Below, in pieces: positions 27,541 to 40,671 of a DNA stretch of 64,000 nucleotides (the stretch's first letter is position 1; every line of letters starts with the position of its first letter). Below the pieces are notes generated by a model that was not told the DNA's origin, ran no database searches, and saw only the letters and a program-made list of their open reading frames with translations. The translations under genes and the position numbers were made by a program. The stretch lies in NCBI GenBank assembly GCA_013396915.1, contig VWZL01004638.1, forward strand, positions 186,001-250,000. The letters are read 5' to 3'. The stretch is from Stercorarius parasiticus (Eukaryota > Chordata > Aves > Charadriiformes > Stercorariidae).

Positions 27541-29700
27541 AATGGATTGCTGATTAAAATGTCTAATTAAGAAAGTAAGTTATTTTATTCATGCAGTCAA
27601 ATTAATTTCCTCCCACAAAACCAACATGAAATAGTTGTGCATGCTGTGTAAGTACTTGATTCTGGAAGGTGTACAGTGTTTCCCAAGCAGTGAGAATTTA
27701 GAGTATCTAAGTTCATTTCATTAGGTATTGCAAGTTATGCAAGCTTATACCACTTTAATGAAAAGTATTTGTACAAATAATGTTTTCTTGAAAACACTGG
27801 TTTATTTTATAAAGTAATGAATATCTTGTTACTGCTGTTTTAATCATGAATTTCTGTTGTGTACTAATTTAACCAAGTCAAAAAGATACATCATTGAGTA
27901 TTAACTGACGGAGTAATTTACTTCAGAATTCTTATTGACAAAGCAGAAATTTAGTAATATTTCTCAAGTGAAATTCAGTAATTTTTAGAAATAATGATTT
28001 TTGAATGGTCTGCTTACCTGTGGTGATGATACAGTGAGGAATTGAAATGCACAGATTTCTATAGTTCTTAATAGTTTTTTATAAATTTTCATTTGACTGC
28101 CCAGCAGTAATAGTGAATAAAGTGGATTGATTATGCTGTTACAGTTGAAACAAATTAATCTAGTCCACAAACTGATGTATCCAACAACTAAGTTCATAGA
28201 GCTTGCTTATGCATCATCTAGGCCAACCTAGGATCTGTAACCAGCTGTAGAAATTCTCTTTATTTGATGATCAGTAGTGACAAAGATAGAGTGCAAAAGT
28301 TATAAACAATTTCCAGTTCCCAACAACTGGATGTGCTTTTAGACAAGTTTCGGGAGATATATCCTCATTTCCACAGGGACAATGGAAAATAATGGGGCCC
28401 ATGGAAGCTGAAAAAAAATCAACTTCTTTTCTTAAGAAATGCATAGTTAATTGCACTTAAGAAATGGACTGTGCGAATTTAATGAAGGCTTTAAGAATGT
28501 GGATTTACTGTGCAAGTGTGGCAGCCAAATTATCTGTCCATGGATTTAGGAGTCCCTTAATACTCATAGAGGTGATAGACCATAATGGCTCTGAGGAACT
28601 GTTAAATCCATCAGGTCAAAAGCAACTTCACATGACAAATTTTACACCTACATTAAAAAGTGTCAGACATTCCTCCAACATCCTAGCTGTTCAAACAATT
28701 GCTTTTGTTGCTAATCAAACTGCAACGTTCACAAACTCTACTCTTGCTCAATTTTTGACATATTCTTCATTGTTTGACTTTGATTTCAATAAAAATATTG
28801 TCTATGATAAGAGAATTCATCCAGGAGTTCTCTAATCCACTGAAAACTTTGATTTGACATTGTGAAAGAGAAAATGAAGGAGGAAAAAGCATGGGGCCGT
28901 TAGGCATCAAGTTCCCTGAGAAGAAGTTGGAGTCTAAGGAAAAATAAACCCAATAACCATGGCACAATAAATTTCCAATGTCTAAAATTTCTTCTGGAAA
29001 TGAGGAGAAAGAAATGAAAATTCCTGTTACAACACCATCCTTGCTTTTTTTCTATTATGTACCTACTATATATCACTCCTTAGAGACCCACCTACTCCTA
29101 CTTCATCTGTCTTTCTAGTAACCCTTGTGCAGAGTAATGTCATAGAAAGAAATAAAGGGGCAAAGTGGAACACCACTGATAGCACTGCCCAGGGGTAATT
29201 TAGTGGGCCATGACAATATTCTTAAAAGAAATATATGGATGCCTATTGTGGCAAGGGTATAGAGAGAAACAAATCACTTCTGCATGAGCTGTTGGTGTGG
29301 TAAGCTTCCAATTCTCCCTCATTACATATGTTATTAGAAAGCTGAGGCAGGCTCATAATGGCCCTCAGCCCTGTTTTGGATGTTAGTCAAATCATTTAAC
29401 CTTGTCACCTCCCTTTAACCTTCTATCTGAACCCAAGAGCACTGACAAGAACAAGGAACATAAAAGACTCTGTGTCCTCTTGACGGTGGGATGTGATACA
29501 GCCGCAAGAGAATAGCTTTTGCTTTAACTCAATTCTTTTGTTTCAACTGGGTACAATACAATTAGCAACTCATGGCGGGGGGGGGTGTTTAAAAAAAACA
29601 TAATAAATTAAAAGTATTCTAAGATTTTGAAACAAGGAAACATGTATTCGTGTATGGGAATAGCTGCTATTGAAAAAATGGGAAATATCTACGAAGTAGT

Positions 29701-29719
29701 AAAAAAAAAAAAAAAAAAA
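29701..29719. repeat. Poly(A) run, 19 bases
   Basis: The longest resolved homopolymer in the window. The sequence before it (about 29620-29700) is not recognisable as a processed transcript, so a retroposed gene copy is not supported. Confidence 0.9.
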
Positions 29720-30059
29720 GCCAAAAAAACACAACCCGAAACTTGTGATCAACTGCTAAAGTACTTCCATGAAGGAGGGAATGCCAGAGAAACAGATGAA
29801 AATCTAAGAAAAGAAAATACCGGATTGAAGAAGAAAGAGAGACTACTTAGATCATACGATTTAAGAAGAAACTGGGTTGATAGGCGTAGCCTTTCACTGG
29901 ACTGAGTGTAGTAAGTGTGAGAGGAAGTCTTCATTAGTAGTTTAAAATATCCATAAGACTCTTTCAAATCACACTGGGAAAAGAGGCTGAAAATGAAGAG
30001 TCACATACAACTTGTTTCTAGGGGAATCTCCTTTTAGTGCTGTGAATCTACCAGGCACT

Positions 30060-30228
30060 CCTGAGGCAGAGAAAAATAGTGAATGAGCATTGACTTTGTC
30101 CAGCAGTTAGTGAATCCATGTTGACTACGCTTGATAACCTTCTTTTCCTCCACAAGCTTAGAGCTGACATCCAGAATGAGCTGTTCCATCACCTTTTCAG
30201 GGATGGAGGTGAGGCTGATTGGCCTTAA
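30060..30228 (-). mobile_element. CR1 LINE, internal reverse transcriptase fragment
   Basis: On the minus strand this ~170-base piece translates without stops into the early reverse transcriptase region of CR1: RPISLTSIPEKVMEQLILD near the 30228 end and then SQHGFTN. The same block reads [10 protein letters not shown] in the larger copy at 21.6 kb. Neither the upstream endonuclease nor anything downstream of this block is present, so unlike a normal 5'-truncated LINE it lacks its 3' end. It is probably an eroded or deletion-trimmed old copy from a different CR1 subfamily. Boundaries are approximate. Confidence 0.8.
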
Positions 30229-31449
30229 AGGAAGGAAAAAATAGGGAGATATGATATTTATTTTTTTTTACTAGTTGGAATTTCTATGCTTTCTCTCTTA
30301 TATAAGCATGTCTCTTTTAGGAATTTTTATCCTTAAAACATGAATAAAGACTGTTTGAGTATTATTGTAGTTTGATTTTCATTCCACTAAATCAGTGACT
30401 GGAGAGCAAGAGATCTAGCAATATCAGCAATATCTCTTCTTTTTTTTTATCTTGTCCTCCTTCATATCCAGTGTTATATTTTGTCCTTTGCTGTCAAAAT
30501 AACCTACCACTCCTCTTGCAGAAGAATTTTACAATCTGTTGAGCAAAACCAAAAGACAAAAAAATATTCTCAATGGGTAATAAATCCTCCAGGAAAACAT
30601 ATTTATTAGATACTCATGCTGCAGAACTGTGTCTGGGAAAGATCTGCAAGTGGTACTTTAACTGCCTTGTGTTGCAAGCCAAAAAACCAATCTGCATCAG
30701 CTTTTTCCACTTTGCATTAGAGGTGCAAAGAAAGTCAATATTTAAAAGCTAAATACCACCACAGGATTCATATCTCTCTTTGTAATCACTTAACCACACA
30801 GGTAATGACCCATAAGAAAAAAATATATCATGATATTTACTACTTCAGCTGGGTACAATTAAATTATATAAGTTAATGAGTTTTCTTAGTGACTGAGACT
30901 ACAAAAATAATTCCTTTTTTATTTTGTTTTCTTGAGCAAGGAATATAATTACATTTTTTCCCCCCTTCTCGTTTGATGGTTCTTTGTACAATCACTGCCC
31001 TGAAAATGTAAGCTTTGATTTAAAAGAAATACAGATGTTAAGTCTCCTGTCCTCAATGGAAGTACAGATGTACTTTTTCCCCCTTTGGAATCAAGGTGTA
31101 GATCTCTGTTCCCTTCCAGTGATACGTTGTGATGTTAATAATTACTCCTTCTTGAGACCGTCCAGAACAGCTAGGTGATGTCCAGCCTATCTTGGACGTG
31201 AAAAAGTATGGAATGTTTACTTAGAATAGATTAAACTCTTTTCAATTCAGTATATTTCTTATGATTTGAGAGCAACAGAGAGGCATTAAGGAGCTAGGAG
31301 ATGTTAAAAACCAGCTGAGCCTGTTTCAAATAAGCCCTAGTGCTTTGCTGTGTTCTGGTGTAAACTGCTCCCTTTTCTTCTTCCTCTTTGCCTGTCCCAA
31401 GCCCTTCCCTTTGCCTTCATAGAACATCCTTGGAAGCAAGATTATCTGA
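30229..31449. other. Unique AT-rich non-coding DNA
   Basis: No gene or identifiable repeat is seen. It contains T-rich and A-rich tracts only, up to the more CpG-rich region that starts near 31450. Confidence 0.6.
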
Positions 31450-32069
31450 GCCGAGGCTCTAGGGCTCGGTCTGCCTGCCTGCTTTGCAAATCTAGAGACA
31501 GACTATACTTTACAAAATGGAGTTGCGTTGCAGACGGACCATTGCCTTTTCATGATGGTAAAATAAGTAGAAAGGTCTGCTGTTAAATGATGAAGATACA
31601 CGGAAATAGTATCCCGGCTTTGCAATCTTTGAATCAAAATCTTCCTCAAACTGAAAGAAATGTAGAGTTCTGCTACTCACTAGCCATTTAGTTAAATGAA
31701 CACATCCAAGGGGGTGGGAGGGATGGGGAGGGAACGTGAAGAAGTATTTAGTAAAATCTCATCAATCTACTGTCGCCTCTGTTATCACACAAGCAGGGAG
31801 GAAACGCTTCTGCTTTGCTAGAGTTTTGCTGTGCCTGTCGTATGGAACATCAACAGTTTGCAGGAACTCAGGGTTCAGCCTCTGCGTTTTTAATTGACAA
31901 ATCCCAAAGTCTGTCTACGCGCTCCCCCCCTCTCCCCTTTTAGGACATGTAGAAGATGGGCCCCAATGACATGCAGTATGTTTTGCAAATACGTACTGAG
32001 AGAACTGCTGCTTCTCTATTTGTGACTTTTGTGTGTATGTGTAGTTATGGAAGTTCAAAAGCCTTGTGA
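31450..32069 (+). promoter_or_regulatory. CpG-enriched patch with G4 motif and exon-like end (candidate)
   Basis: About 13 CpGs fall in 31450-31925, several times the density of the flanks, though far below a CpG island. A strong G-quadruplex motif lies at 31710-31732. At 31923-31943 a C/T tract runs into TTTTAG, a good splice-acceptor shape, followed by an ATG at 31956 with A at -3 and G at +4 that opens a 37-codon frame (MGPNDMQYVLQ..., stop 32067-32069). A second ATG at 31966 opens a 19-codon leucine-rich frame in another register. I recognise neither peptide. This could be a promoter or alternative exon of a long gene, a non-coding RNA exon, or chance. Confidence 0.2.
31710..31732 (+). 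other. G-quadruplex-forming motif
   Basis: Five G tracts of three or more (G5, G3, G3, G4, G3) are separated by loops of 1, 1, 2 and 1 bases on the plus strand. This fits the usual four-tract rule with very short loops, so quadruplex formation in single-stranded DNA or RNA is likely. Its use in the cell is unknown. Confidence 0.75.
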
Positions 32070-32096
32070 GCAGGTACAGACCTCCAAAAAGGTTTT

Positions 32097-32115
32097 GTTG
32101 GTTGGTTGGTTGGTT
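32097..32115. repeat. (GTTG)n tetranucleotide repeat
   Basis: Four full GTTG units plus a partial one, running into a T-rich tract. Confidence 0.9.
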
Positions 32116-35100
32116 TTTTTACCCAGTAACCTCTTTCTCACAAAGTGACATGGATGAGGCCAGAACACCATAAAACCTGAAAGGATGAAGGACGCTATAT
32201 AACACCAGTGCATTTTCTCAGAAAGCAACAGTAATGCATGTGGACTGTACTATATTTTACCAGGTTTGTTCAGCTACATTTAAGCAGCAACAGAAAAAAG
32301 ACAAAAGTACTCTGCCTTGAAAATATGTTCAGGAGAAAGCAACCTGAAGTGCTTGGAGACTGGCATATATCAAACTGTGACTATGTCCTGAAGAGTTCTT
32401 AAACAGTCGTTTTTTCCATAGCGTTTTTCTCACGGGACTTTTGTTGAATTAAAAGCTTCTTAAGAACTGCATATGAGAAATGCGTCTTGTGGTCTGCCTG
32501 TTAATAGCAACATTTTGGTAAAATACTGTAAATTATTAGCTTTAGATTTGTAGTTGAAGATTATCAAACAATTTATAGAGGTTAATCCTGGATTCATTGT
32601 AAAGAAAAGAAAGAAGTAATAACAATGCTGTGGTATTAATGGTTAGCTTCCACAACTGAAAGGCACTGAGATCTGAGGCTTTAAACTTGGGTCCACAACT
32701 GACACAGCAAACTAAGTCTATCTATCTTACAGTTTCGGATGTTAAAGGATGGATAAAATATTTTCTGTGGAAATCTACAGGTTACGGACTCGTAGCAGAA
32801 ATAATTGGGTGTGTTTATAAGTTTGTAGAGGCATTAGACTTTCCTATTCTACTGGCTTTCCAGCATGAAAACACATTGCAACACTCACTCCGGTGTTTTG
32901 TTTAGGTTCAGCATTAATTTCAAGTGTCAGCTGAATTTTGCCTTTTGATTTTATTTGAGGCCAATTTTTTATCTAGTTTATTTAGTTCCCTTATTTCTTC
33001 CCCAAGAACGTCACCATTGCTTTTTCTTCCTCTCACCTTAGACCTTCTCCAAAACTTATTAAAATCAATACATTTTTTTAATGCCTATTAAATGAATTAA
33101 TTTTAAAGAGAACTGAAAAAAAGTATAAAACTGTCACAACATTATATCTGCTTTACATATTTATGAAGGGACAGTAAACTTATTATGCATGATAGCTTGT
33201 ATTCAGTGGAGATCTGTATTGTAAATGAGTTCAACTACAGTTTATTAGCACTGAACAGTTATTACTGGTCTCTACTCTGTCTTTGGGAACAGCAATCCAT
33301 GCTCAGTATTAGTATTCTTGCTCTCTAGCTTGAGTACTTTGCAAGTAATATTATCCCTTCTGGAATGATTTAATTGCATTTTATATGATTGTGAAGCTTG
33401 ACTAGTATTGTAGAGGTTAAACAAAACTAGAAGTTAGATTCCAGGACAGTAACAGTTGTGTGATATCTGTTTTAACCTGGTGGTGGGTTTTTTATTAATT
33501 AAACCTTTCTGGGCAGAACCCATGCTACGTTTCGTAATTTTTAACACTTTAAAACACACAACAAATTTCACGACAATAGATAATAGGAACATATAATAAT
33601 AGCAGAGTGTGGAATATTAAGCCTATTCTGGAATCTAAACACTGTGAAGCTAATAGATGAAAAATGTATTTGTCAATGTGTACAAAGATCATTTTTCCAA
33701 TTTGTACAGGGTAGGACCAGACTGGTAGACGTTCAGCGGGAGGTAGGAAAACTCCTTTGGACATTCAGTGTCGGCTCTGGAGGGAACCAAAGAGCTTCTG
33801 CTTCAGCCTCCCTTCCTGTGCTTCTCCACCAACTCTCTCACATCTGCAACGCATCTTATTCAAATTACACCAACATCCAAAATATTACACTTGACCCTGT
33901 TTGACTTGACCTAAAGTCAAGTGGGGTTACATGTCTGTCATTTTACATAGCAGGGGTTCATGCTAATTCTTTGAGTACTTTGGGAATAAACACATTTGCA
34001 ACACCTAAATTTCACCTGGAAACTTGGGTCAGCTGTGCATATTGGGTTGAGAACCTTCCTCTGAGCTGGAGTAATTTCTAAAGTTCAGAAGCTCTAAGCA
34101 AACGTTTGTTCTAAAGTGAGAGGAGGCTCCCTTTGTCCTTGGGCCTTCTCAGCAAGGATAGTCGGATAGGCTCAGGATAGGCTAGGAAATACCCTGAGTT
34201 TGTCAAGGATTTTAATTTTCATGTGACTATTTATGTGCATCTATTATTTTTTCTATGCCCAGACTGACTACCTACAGCACAAGATTTCAAGATAATTTAA
34301 CTAGTAAAACATCAGTGTTACTTCTTACTTCAAGACAGTTTTGTGCTAAAAAATTTCAGTTTTTGTAACAATTGGACAGGAGCAACAAAAGAAACAGCAT
34401 ATTTCTTCCCCCATTTCTAACCTTCCACTCTATTAATTACATGATTATATAATTAATTTTGCCAAGGAATAGTTAAATTTGTGTCAAAAAAACCCCCCAT
34501 AATATGATGTGGTTTTAGACTTATTGCCGTGTAGTAAATTTACATTTATGTGTTAAAAATCTCATCATTTAATCTTTTCATAATCATGGCCACAGATGTG
34601 TCTTTGCTAATGTGTATTTGAATGCTTCGCATAGATACAAGTGACTCTATATATCATTTTCCCCTGTCTTTTTAAGACCTTATTAGTTTTAAAATAGTCT
34701 TAAATATGACCTTCTGCAATTACTTTTATAATTCACATTTACAATTAATACAGAGACCCTGGAGTATGTATTTTGTGGGTCCATGTACTAAATTTCCTGG
34801 CAGTGATAATTAATCGCTCCACAACAAGATTTGCCTGCATATTTAGAATTTACAACAGTTAAAAATCTTTTAAGGATTTTAAATCATTGTTCAGGAGTTC
34901 ACTAACCTCAGCCTAAGGTCAAGAGGAAAATGCAGTTATATTCTTCCACACATGGTGCTGTTCACTGTGAGGCTTGCAAAGATCTGGTCCTGGCTGACAC
35001 GATCTCACTGCATCTAAAATTAATTTGAACTCAATCAATCCTCTGGTTCAGAATACTTATCTGTATCTAATCCGTTCTCCTCTTTTCATGCATGCACACG

Positions 35101-38100
35101 CATGTACGGTTTCTGTGAGCATGAGGGAGTGAAACAGATGGCTTTAACAGCAAGATTTTCCACTGACTTCTATTTAATATAATATTTTCACAGGAAAATA
35201 ATCCCTCACAGGATTTATTAGGTATTTCTTGAACAGGAAACCTAGTAAGTATCCAAGTCATCTTCATTTCTTCCCCAATTATGTATTGTGTCATCCAAAT
35301 ACAACACTTAGTAATTTTCTGAGGAAATAACCTTTTTTGTAGTTGCCGCCTTGGTAATAATATTGCTTTTACTTTTTAACTACTTCATTGGGAGTTTGCC
35401 AGAGGCACGTAAAACAGAAATCAGTTTGTATATTGTCACCTAAATTGCACAGAACAGTGGTTTAGTCTAACCAGAAAGAGTTTGCCTATAGCAGTCAGTT
35501 TCAAAGGGGCAGCGTTCTGTGAGGATGAACCCACTCTAATGGCGGTTTTTCTTCTTCCACATATAGTTGTGCAGAAGTGAAGGAATGACTGAGCATGATT
35601 TATAATACGGGTTATATTAAGAAGCATAGAGTACGCACTGCTAACTCCTGCTAATGGCTTTATAAAGCTGCAATTTTGGCACGTGCTTTCATTGATTTAA
35701 GACAAACTAATCCCAGTATTCTCATCTTTGCTTTTATGGGTGGTGGAAGAAGCCAATGCCATTAAGACCCTGTCTTACACATTAAAAGAGAAGCATTAGC
35801 CCCATGGAAACTCCTCTCCCAGAGTCCTGAAGAGGCTTGGCATGGGCAGTTGATGGAGGCAGGTCTAGAGATTAGCGCAAGTGTCACTCTGAAGAATCAC
35901 TCTTTCTGGCATGTTTTTGCAGTCTCCCAAAGGAAATGCAGTCAAATGTTCAACCAAAGTTAATCCCTTCCCCAATTACCATTGCGCAGCTGAAGCTGTA
36001 GCAGACAGGCAAAAACAGCGGAGCAGTTCCCTTACTCCAGTCCATAGCGAAAGAGGCTTGACATGGGGTGTATGGAAACCTCAGCAGTTCTGAAACTTCT
36101 GTTTACTTTCAAAGTGCTATTATTTGGGATACGAAAATGTCATTCTCCTTTCCAATAGCAGCAGGAAGAATGACAACTTACTTTGTGTGTGCGTGATAAA
36201 TCATTTTAATGGTAAAGGCTAATAGAAAACACTATTTAAAGGACAAAGTTCTGCCAGGGTAACTCACTTGGAATAGCCCAAGTCATACTGGTAATATCGC
36301 TGTTGAGAATAATATGCATATGAGAGTTGAACACCTAAGTTTCGGGCTGATTTTGTTAGACTGAAAGGGCATTGCTGTGGAATTTTTTGTAGGGACCTCT
36401 GATCTCTTGCATTTGTTTTGTGTTTTTTTTCTTATCTCATGTGAATTGAAATAAGAACCTAGAATAAGCACTGTTTAATTTTAATGACTTAGTTAAACAA
36501 ATGCATTTTATCATTTCATCAGGCTTATGGATTATTTTTTTTCTCCATCATAGAGCTGTACAATACAAATATTGGTTTTGCAGATAAGGAATTCAATTAG
36601 CATTTCAAAGGGGTCAGATTCACTCCCTCTCGTAGCAAGTTCTTATTAGCTTATTTGGGATGATTGGGACCCTTGATCAAATTAGATAGTCTAAAAAAAT
36701 TAAGGGGGACACATAAGGAAAGAGAGGGTAGTGTTTTATTTTGATATAGGACAAAAAGCCTTCCTAAAAATAATTCCAGAAGTTTTCAAAAATTTGGAGA
36801 ACAGAGTATTTGTAAATATCAGCAGTTGTACCTTACCTAATGGAGGTAAGCGAATACACTGATATCTAGAATTTTCAGATTTTAGGACAACATTTAACCT
36901 GGAAAAGGATCTTCATATGCCTTGACTTTTATGCTTCCAATTAAAATTAGAATTTCATTTGCAGTGCATTTATTTCTTGCAGGAGAGTTAAGTTTGCAAA
37001 AATGGAACTTACTCTGTTTCAAATATGCCATGTTTAGAGATGTCTGGGAGACAATCTTTTGAGTCTTGTTTAACTGTGATTATTCCTGATCATATTTTTA
37101 AAGTAGTAAAAAGATGTGGGGAGAAATGGCATTACAAGAGTTTACCTGAAGAACTGCCATGCTTTCCAGAGGCTTGGCAAACCCTGCACAAAGGAACAGC
37201 ATGGTCCTGCTGCATATTCCAGCCCAAAGACATTGGTGGCCTTTTGCCACCCTGCCGATGCAGGAGTATCAAGAGTGTAGGCTGGTCGAGAGGCCAGTAA
37301 AACAGAGCGCTGCTGTAGTTATCTGTCCCAGGAGAGAGATGCAGATGCAGTTGAATCTCACATAGCACACACTGACAGGAGATGCACAACTTCCACTGCA
37401 CTCATCTGCCCTCCAGCTCCCAGCTGGGAATACAAGTAGCGCCAGAGACTTCTACATGATGCAGTAGGATGTGCTTCCTGTTTGATCTACTCTGTCAGGA
37501 AATAAGAGGGATTTCAAAAGCGCCATCAAAGTGGGCAAAGCTGCACTCTAAGGAGTGAATCCGTTCTAGCAGAAAAGGCAAATTCAGATTATTTTTTTTT
37601 ATTAAGATGTTCTGATTGTTTTAAAGCTGCTTTTTATAACAAGGGGGATAAGGAGGGGAGGAGAGGGGTACTGTTCTTGCAGAAAAGCTGAATATAAATA
37701 AAAATAACTGATAGCACTACCCAGAGTAGCACACAGTAATACAGGAGGCAGTAGGTGCGGTGGCTGGACAGCAAACTCAAGCACTTCTGACAACTTATGT
37801 CTGTCCAGATGGAGATTAGAAACCACAGCAGTGCAGGGAATTCTCCGTGTGCTCTTTCCCAATTTGTCTTCTTATTTTCAAATGCACATTTTGCATGTAG
37901 TTAATAGATGTTTGACTTCCTCCCCACCCCACCCCCAGTAATATAAATTGATATTTTGTAAAACATGTCACACATTTCTGATGTCTGTGTCTAAGACATC
38001 TTTCAAACGCTTCTCAGTATTATTTGCTGAATGAGAACCTTCTTCCAAGGAAAAAAAATAAATAATGTGTAGTGTGGATCTCTGCAATTTTCAGGGATTG

Positions 38101-40642
38101 TTACTTTCCTGAATATTAGTGCAAAGTAGTGTAAAATACGCAGAACTGCTAGCTGGCACAAAGATCTGTGAAACCACTACTTACCTTAGTATGTGTGAGG
38201 TTTGGCTTCGTTTGGCTTTTGCCGTAGTGGTGACATACCTTCCTAGCCTTGCGTTTACTTAGTAACAGCATGATAACCCTGTTAAAATGCAAAATATTGC
38301 AGCTTGTCTTCAATGCTGACTTCAGATTAAATTCAGCTTCTGTGTAGGAAGATACAACTCTTACAGACTACAAAGCAAATGTAGTCCTACTGGTTCTTGA
38401 CTGCTCTATAATAGGAGTTAATGTCGCAAGTTTGCTTCAGAAGTTCTGCCTTGAAGACAGAAGATGTGTTGTTAAAGCCATCTGGCTCTTTTTTGAATAT
38501 AATTTGTATGCCTATAAATAATCACCATGCATATGGGCTGCATTTCAACCGTGTGTTCCTCAAACTATGTAAGTTGAGATAATTTATTTCTTCTAGTCTT
38601 GCTTAGAGCTTCTGCCATACATTCCTGTCCTCTTGTTAATATTCTTGCAAACTATCACAGTAAAAAAGCAACTTATGTGTACTAAGAAGCCAGAAAAGTT
38701 GATTAGATGGGGAAAACTAAAATACCCCTTTAGGCTTAAGCAATCACTGACTTTTTTCTGTATTTTCCAGCATTCGAAGTAGCGATTTAGAGTCCCAGAG
38801 CTGACTCCAATCTCAAGTCTGCACATGTGTGCATTAAGAAGAAAAGTGTTAGAGAAGGGATGCAAACAACCTCAGAGATATTATTCTTCTGAAATTATTT
38901 CTGCATAATGTGCAAAAACCTGATGTGTGAACTCTTGCTCACCTTTCCATTCGGGATTCTCTTACTGATCAGTTGCATAGTTATGACTCATATGCATAGA
39001 AGATTTCCTAAGCCAGCATTAGATTTGGCTTTGCTTTAAACTGAAAAAAATCTCAAAAACTTATAAAATACATATTTAAATCAATCCCCATTACTTGTGC
39101 TCTCCTGTAAGAGATAGTGTAATTTTGCTGTAGCACTTTCCAGTCTATATTCTTTAGCAAAAAAGTAATTTCAATATAATTTGTTTATATATAGGATTAC
39201 CTTTCTGAGTATCATGAATAAAGAAATAAAAATGAATGTCATTGCATCTCAAGTGAAAGGGAAACTCAGTTTTTGCACTTGGTAGCATCAGCAGAATAAA
39301 CCTTTTTAGAAGACAGTTTGAAACTGCCTGTTACTTATTGGAAAATAGCAAAAGGCATTGTTACATGACTACTTACAAATGCACAAATGATGAATAAATG
39401 CACAAATAGACTGCTTACCTATAATCCATAACTAATTGTCTTAACAAAATGGGTGTTTTTTTCCAAATTTTAGGATGGTGAATGATACACCTGGCATTGC
39501 AGACCTGCTTAGAATCTCTGTGAGGAAGGGACGGGAGATTCTTGTTATTGTAGGCGCAAGTGTCTTCAATTCTGCTATGGGGCTCCAGCTCAGCATCAAT
39601 TTATGTGCATCTTAGACAAAGTAAATGAGCAGACTTTTGATTTCATAACAATGCATGTGCAAACTCAATACATTGTTTAGATACAGGAATTTTGTGGAAA
39701 TAGAGGTGCAGTGCTCTATTTTAGAGATGGTTCAGATGTTTAACTCAAGAACTTCAACTACCTTTTTATTTGGGTTTGTTTAGGTATGCTAACTAAGAAT
39801 GTCTTGCAAGTTAACTCAGATTTAGAAAGTCAAATTAAAACTATTTTTTAATAAGTGCTATGTAAATATACACTTAAAGCTCATACATGTAATGCAAAAG
39901 AAGGTAATATTCCACTCACCATTTCACTTTCCTTATATTGGTTTTGATCGACTAAAACTGGTTAGCAATTTTCTGAACAAGTGCTTACAAACTGACAAAT
40001 GTGATTCAATGGAAGTGAAACACTTGTGTGTGCGTGTGTGTCTGTATAAACTTGTTTCTGTGTGTGAGGCTTTTGAAAGGAAAAAATCCTGAAACATATG
40101 ATTGCAGTCCTCTTGGTAACCATTTAAAGACTCTTCTGGTTATGAGCTTTGGTTTCCCACAGTGGTGCTGGGACTGTCATCCTAGGGTGCTTTTGCTGGC
40201 AAAAGAACACTTTATTTGTATGGTACCTTGACATTCATCATCTAAGGACTCACACATGCTGCTTTTTTTAGACCTCCAATCTTGCAAATAATTGGGTGGG
40301 ATAATAGCCCTGCTGACATGGCATTAGGCCATGAAACAGTCTTGTATCTTCTTAAGCTTGCATATCATCTTATTCCCTGAGGACTGAAAATCGGGAGATG
40401 CTAAATAAGGTTTTCATCTATTTTGAATGGTGAATTGTCTTTCACAGTTCCTGTCAGTAAATGGCATGAATATGCATCAAATGCTGTGGGAGATATTTAA
40501 AAGAAGGTCATTTGGGTTGGAGATGGGGGGAAATAACCCAAAACCTCCAGAATTTTATGAGCAAACATTAGTTTTACTATATCAGAAAAGTATTATTTTT
40601 TGGAGATTTACTTAGTCTCAAAAGCCTGATGCAGTATATTTT

Positions 40643-40671
40643 TAGAAAACACATTTAGAATGTGTTTTCTA
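40643..40671. repeat. Perfect 13-bp inverted repeat, 3-base loop
   Basis: The arms TAGAAAACACATT (40643-40655) and AATGTGTTTTCTA (40659-40671) are exact complements around the loop TAG. A perfect stem of this length is uncommon by chance. It is too short for a canonical animal pre-miRNA stem (about 30 bp). It could be a cruciform-prone palindrome, a protein-binding dyad or the last trace of a palindromic transposon. Confidence 0.85.

Larger units (their letters stand above)
26153..30059. other. Unique AT-rich non-coding DNA
   Basis: No gene is recognised. Small items are a (TA)6 run at 26475-26486, a tandem CTGATTAGCT pair at 27521-27540, a G9 run at 29577-29585 and an A19 run at 29701-29719. 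A 123-codon plus-strand frame at 28464-28835 is long for this composition but shows no domain, no hydrophobic pattern and no upstream gene signals that I can defend. Confidence 0.55.

Noticed and set aside
28196..28232. 'CATCATCTAGGCCAACC' as a CR1 3' end
   Set aside because: It shares only a short motif with the CR1 tail complement; neither the GGTTGGAAGG block nor ORF2 sequence accompanies it.
28464..28835. 123-codon plus-strand open frame
   Set aside because: No recognisable domain, no signal peptide or low-complexity pattern, no convincing exon borders; this length occurs by chance in 64 kb read in six frames.
37602..37936. G-rich (37643-37668) and C-rich (37919-37936) tracts as a pair of opposite-strand G-quadruplexes
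   Set aside because: Each has only three tracts of three or more, so neither meets the four-tract rule.
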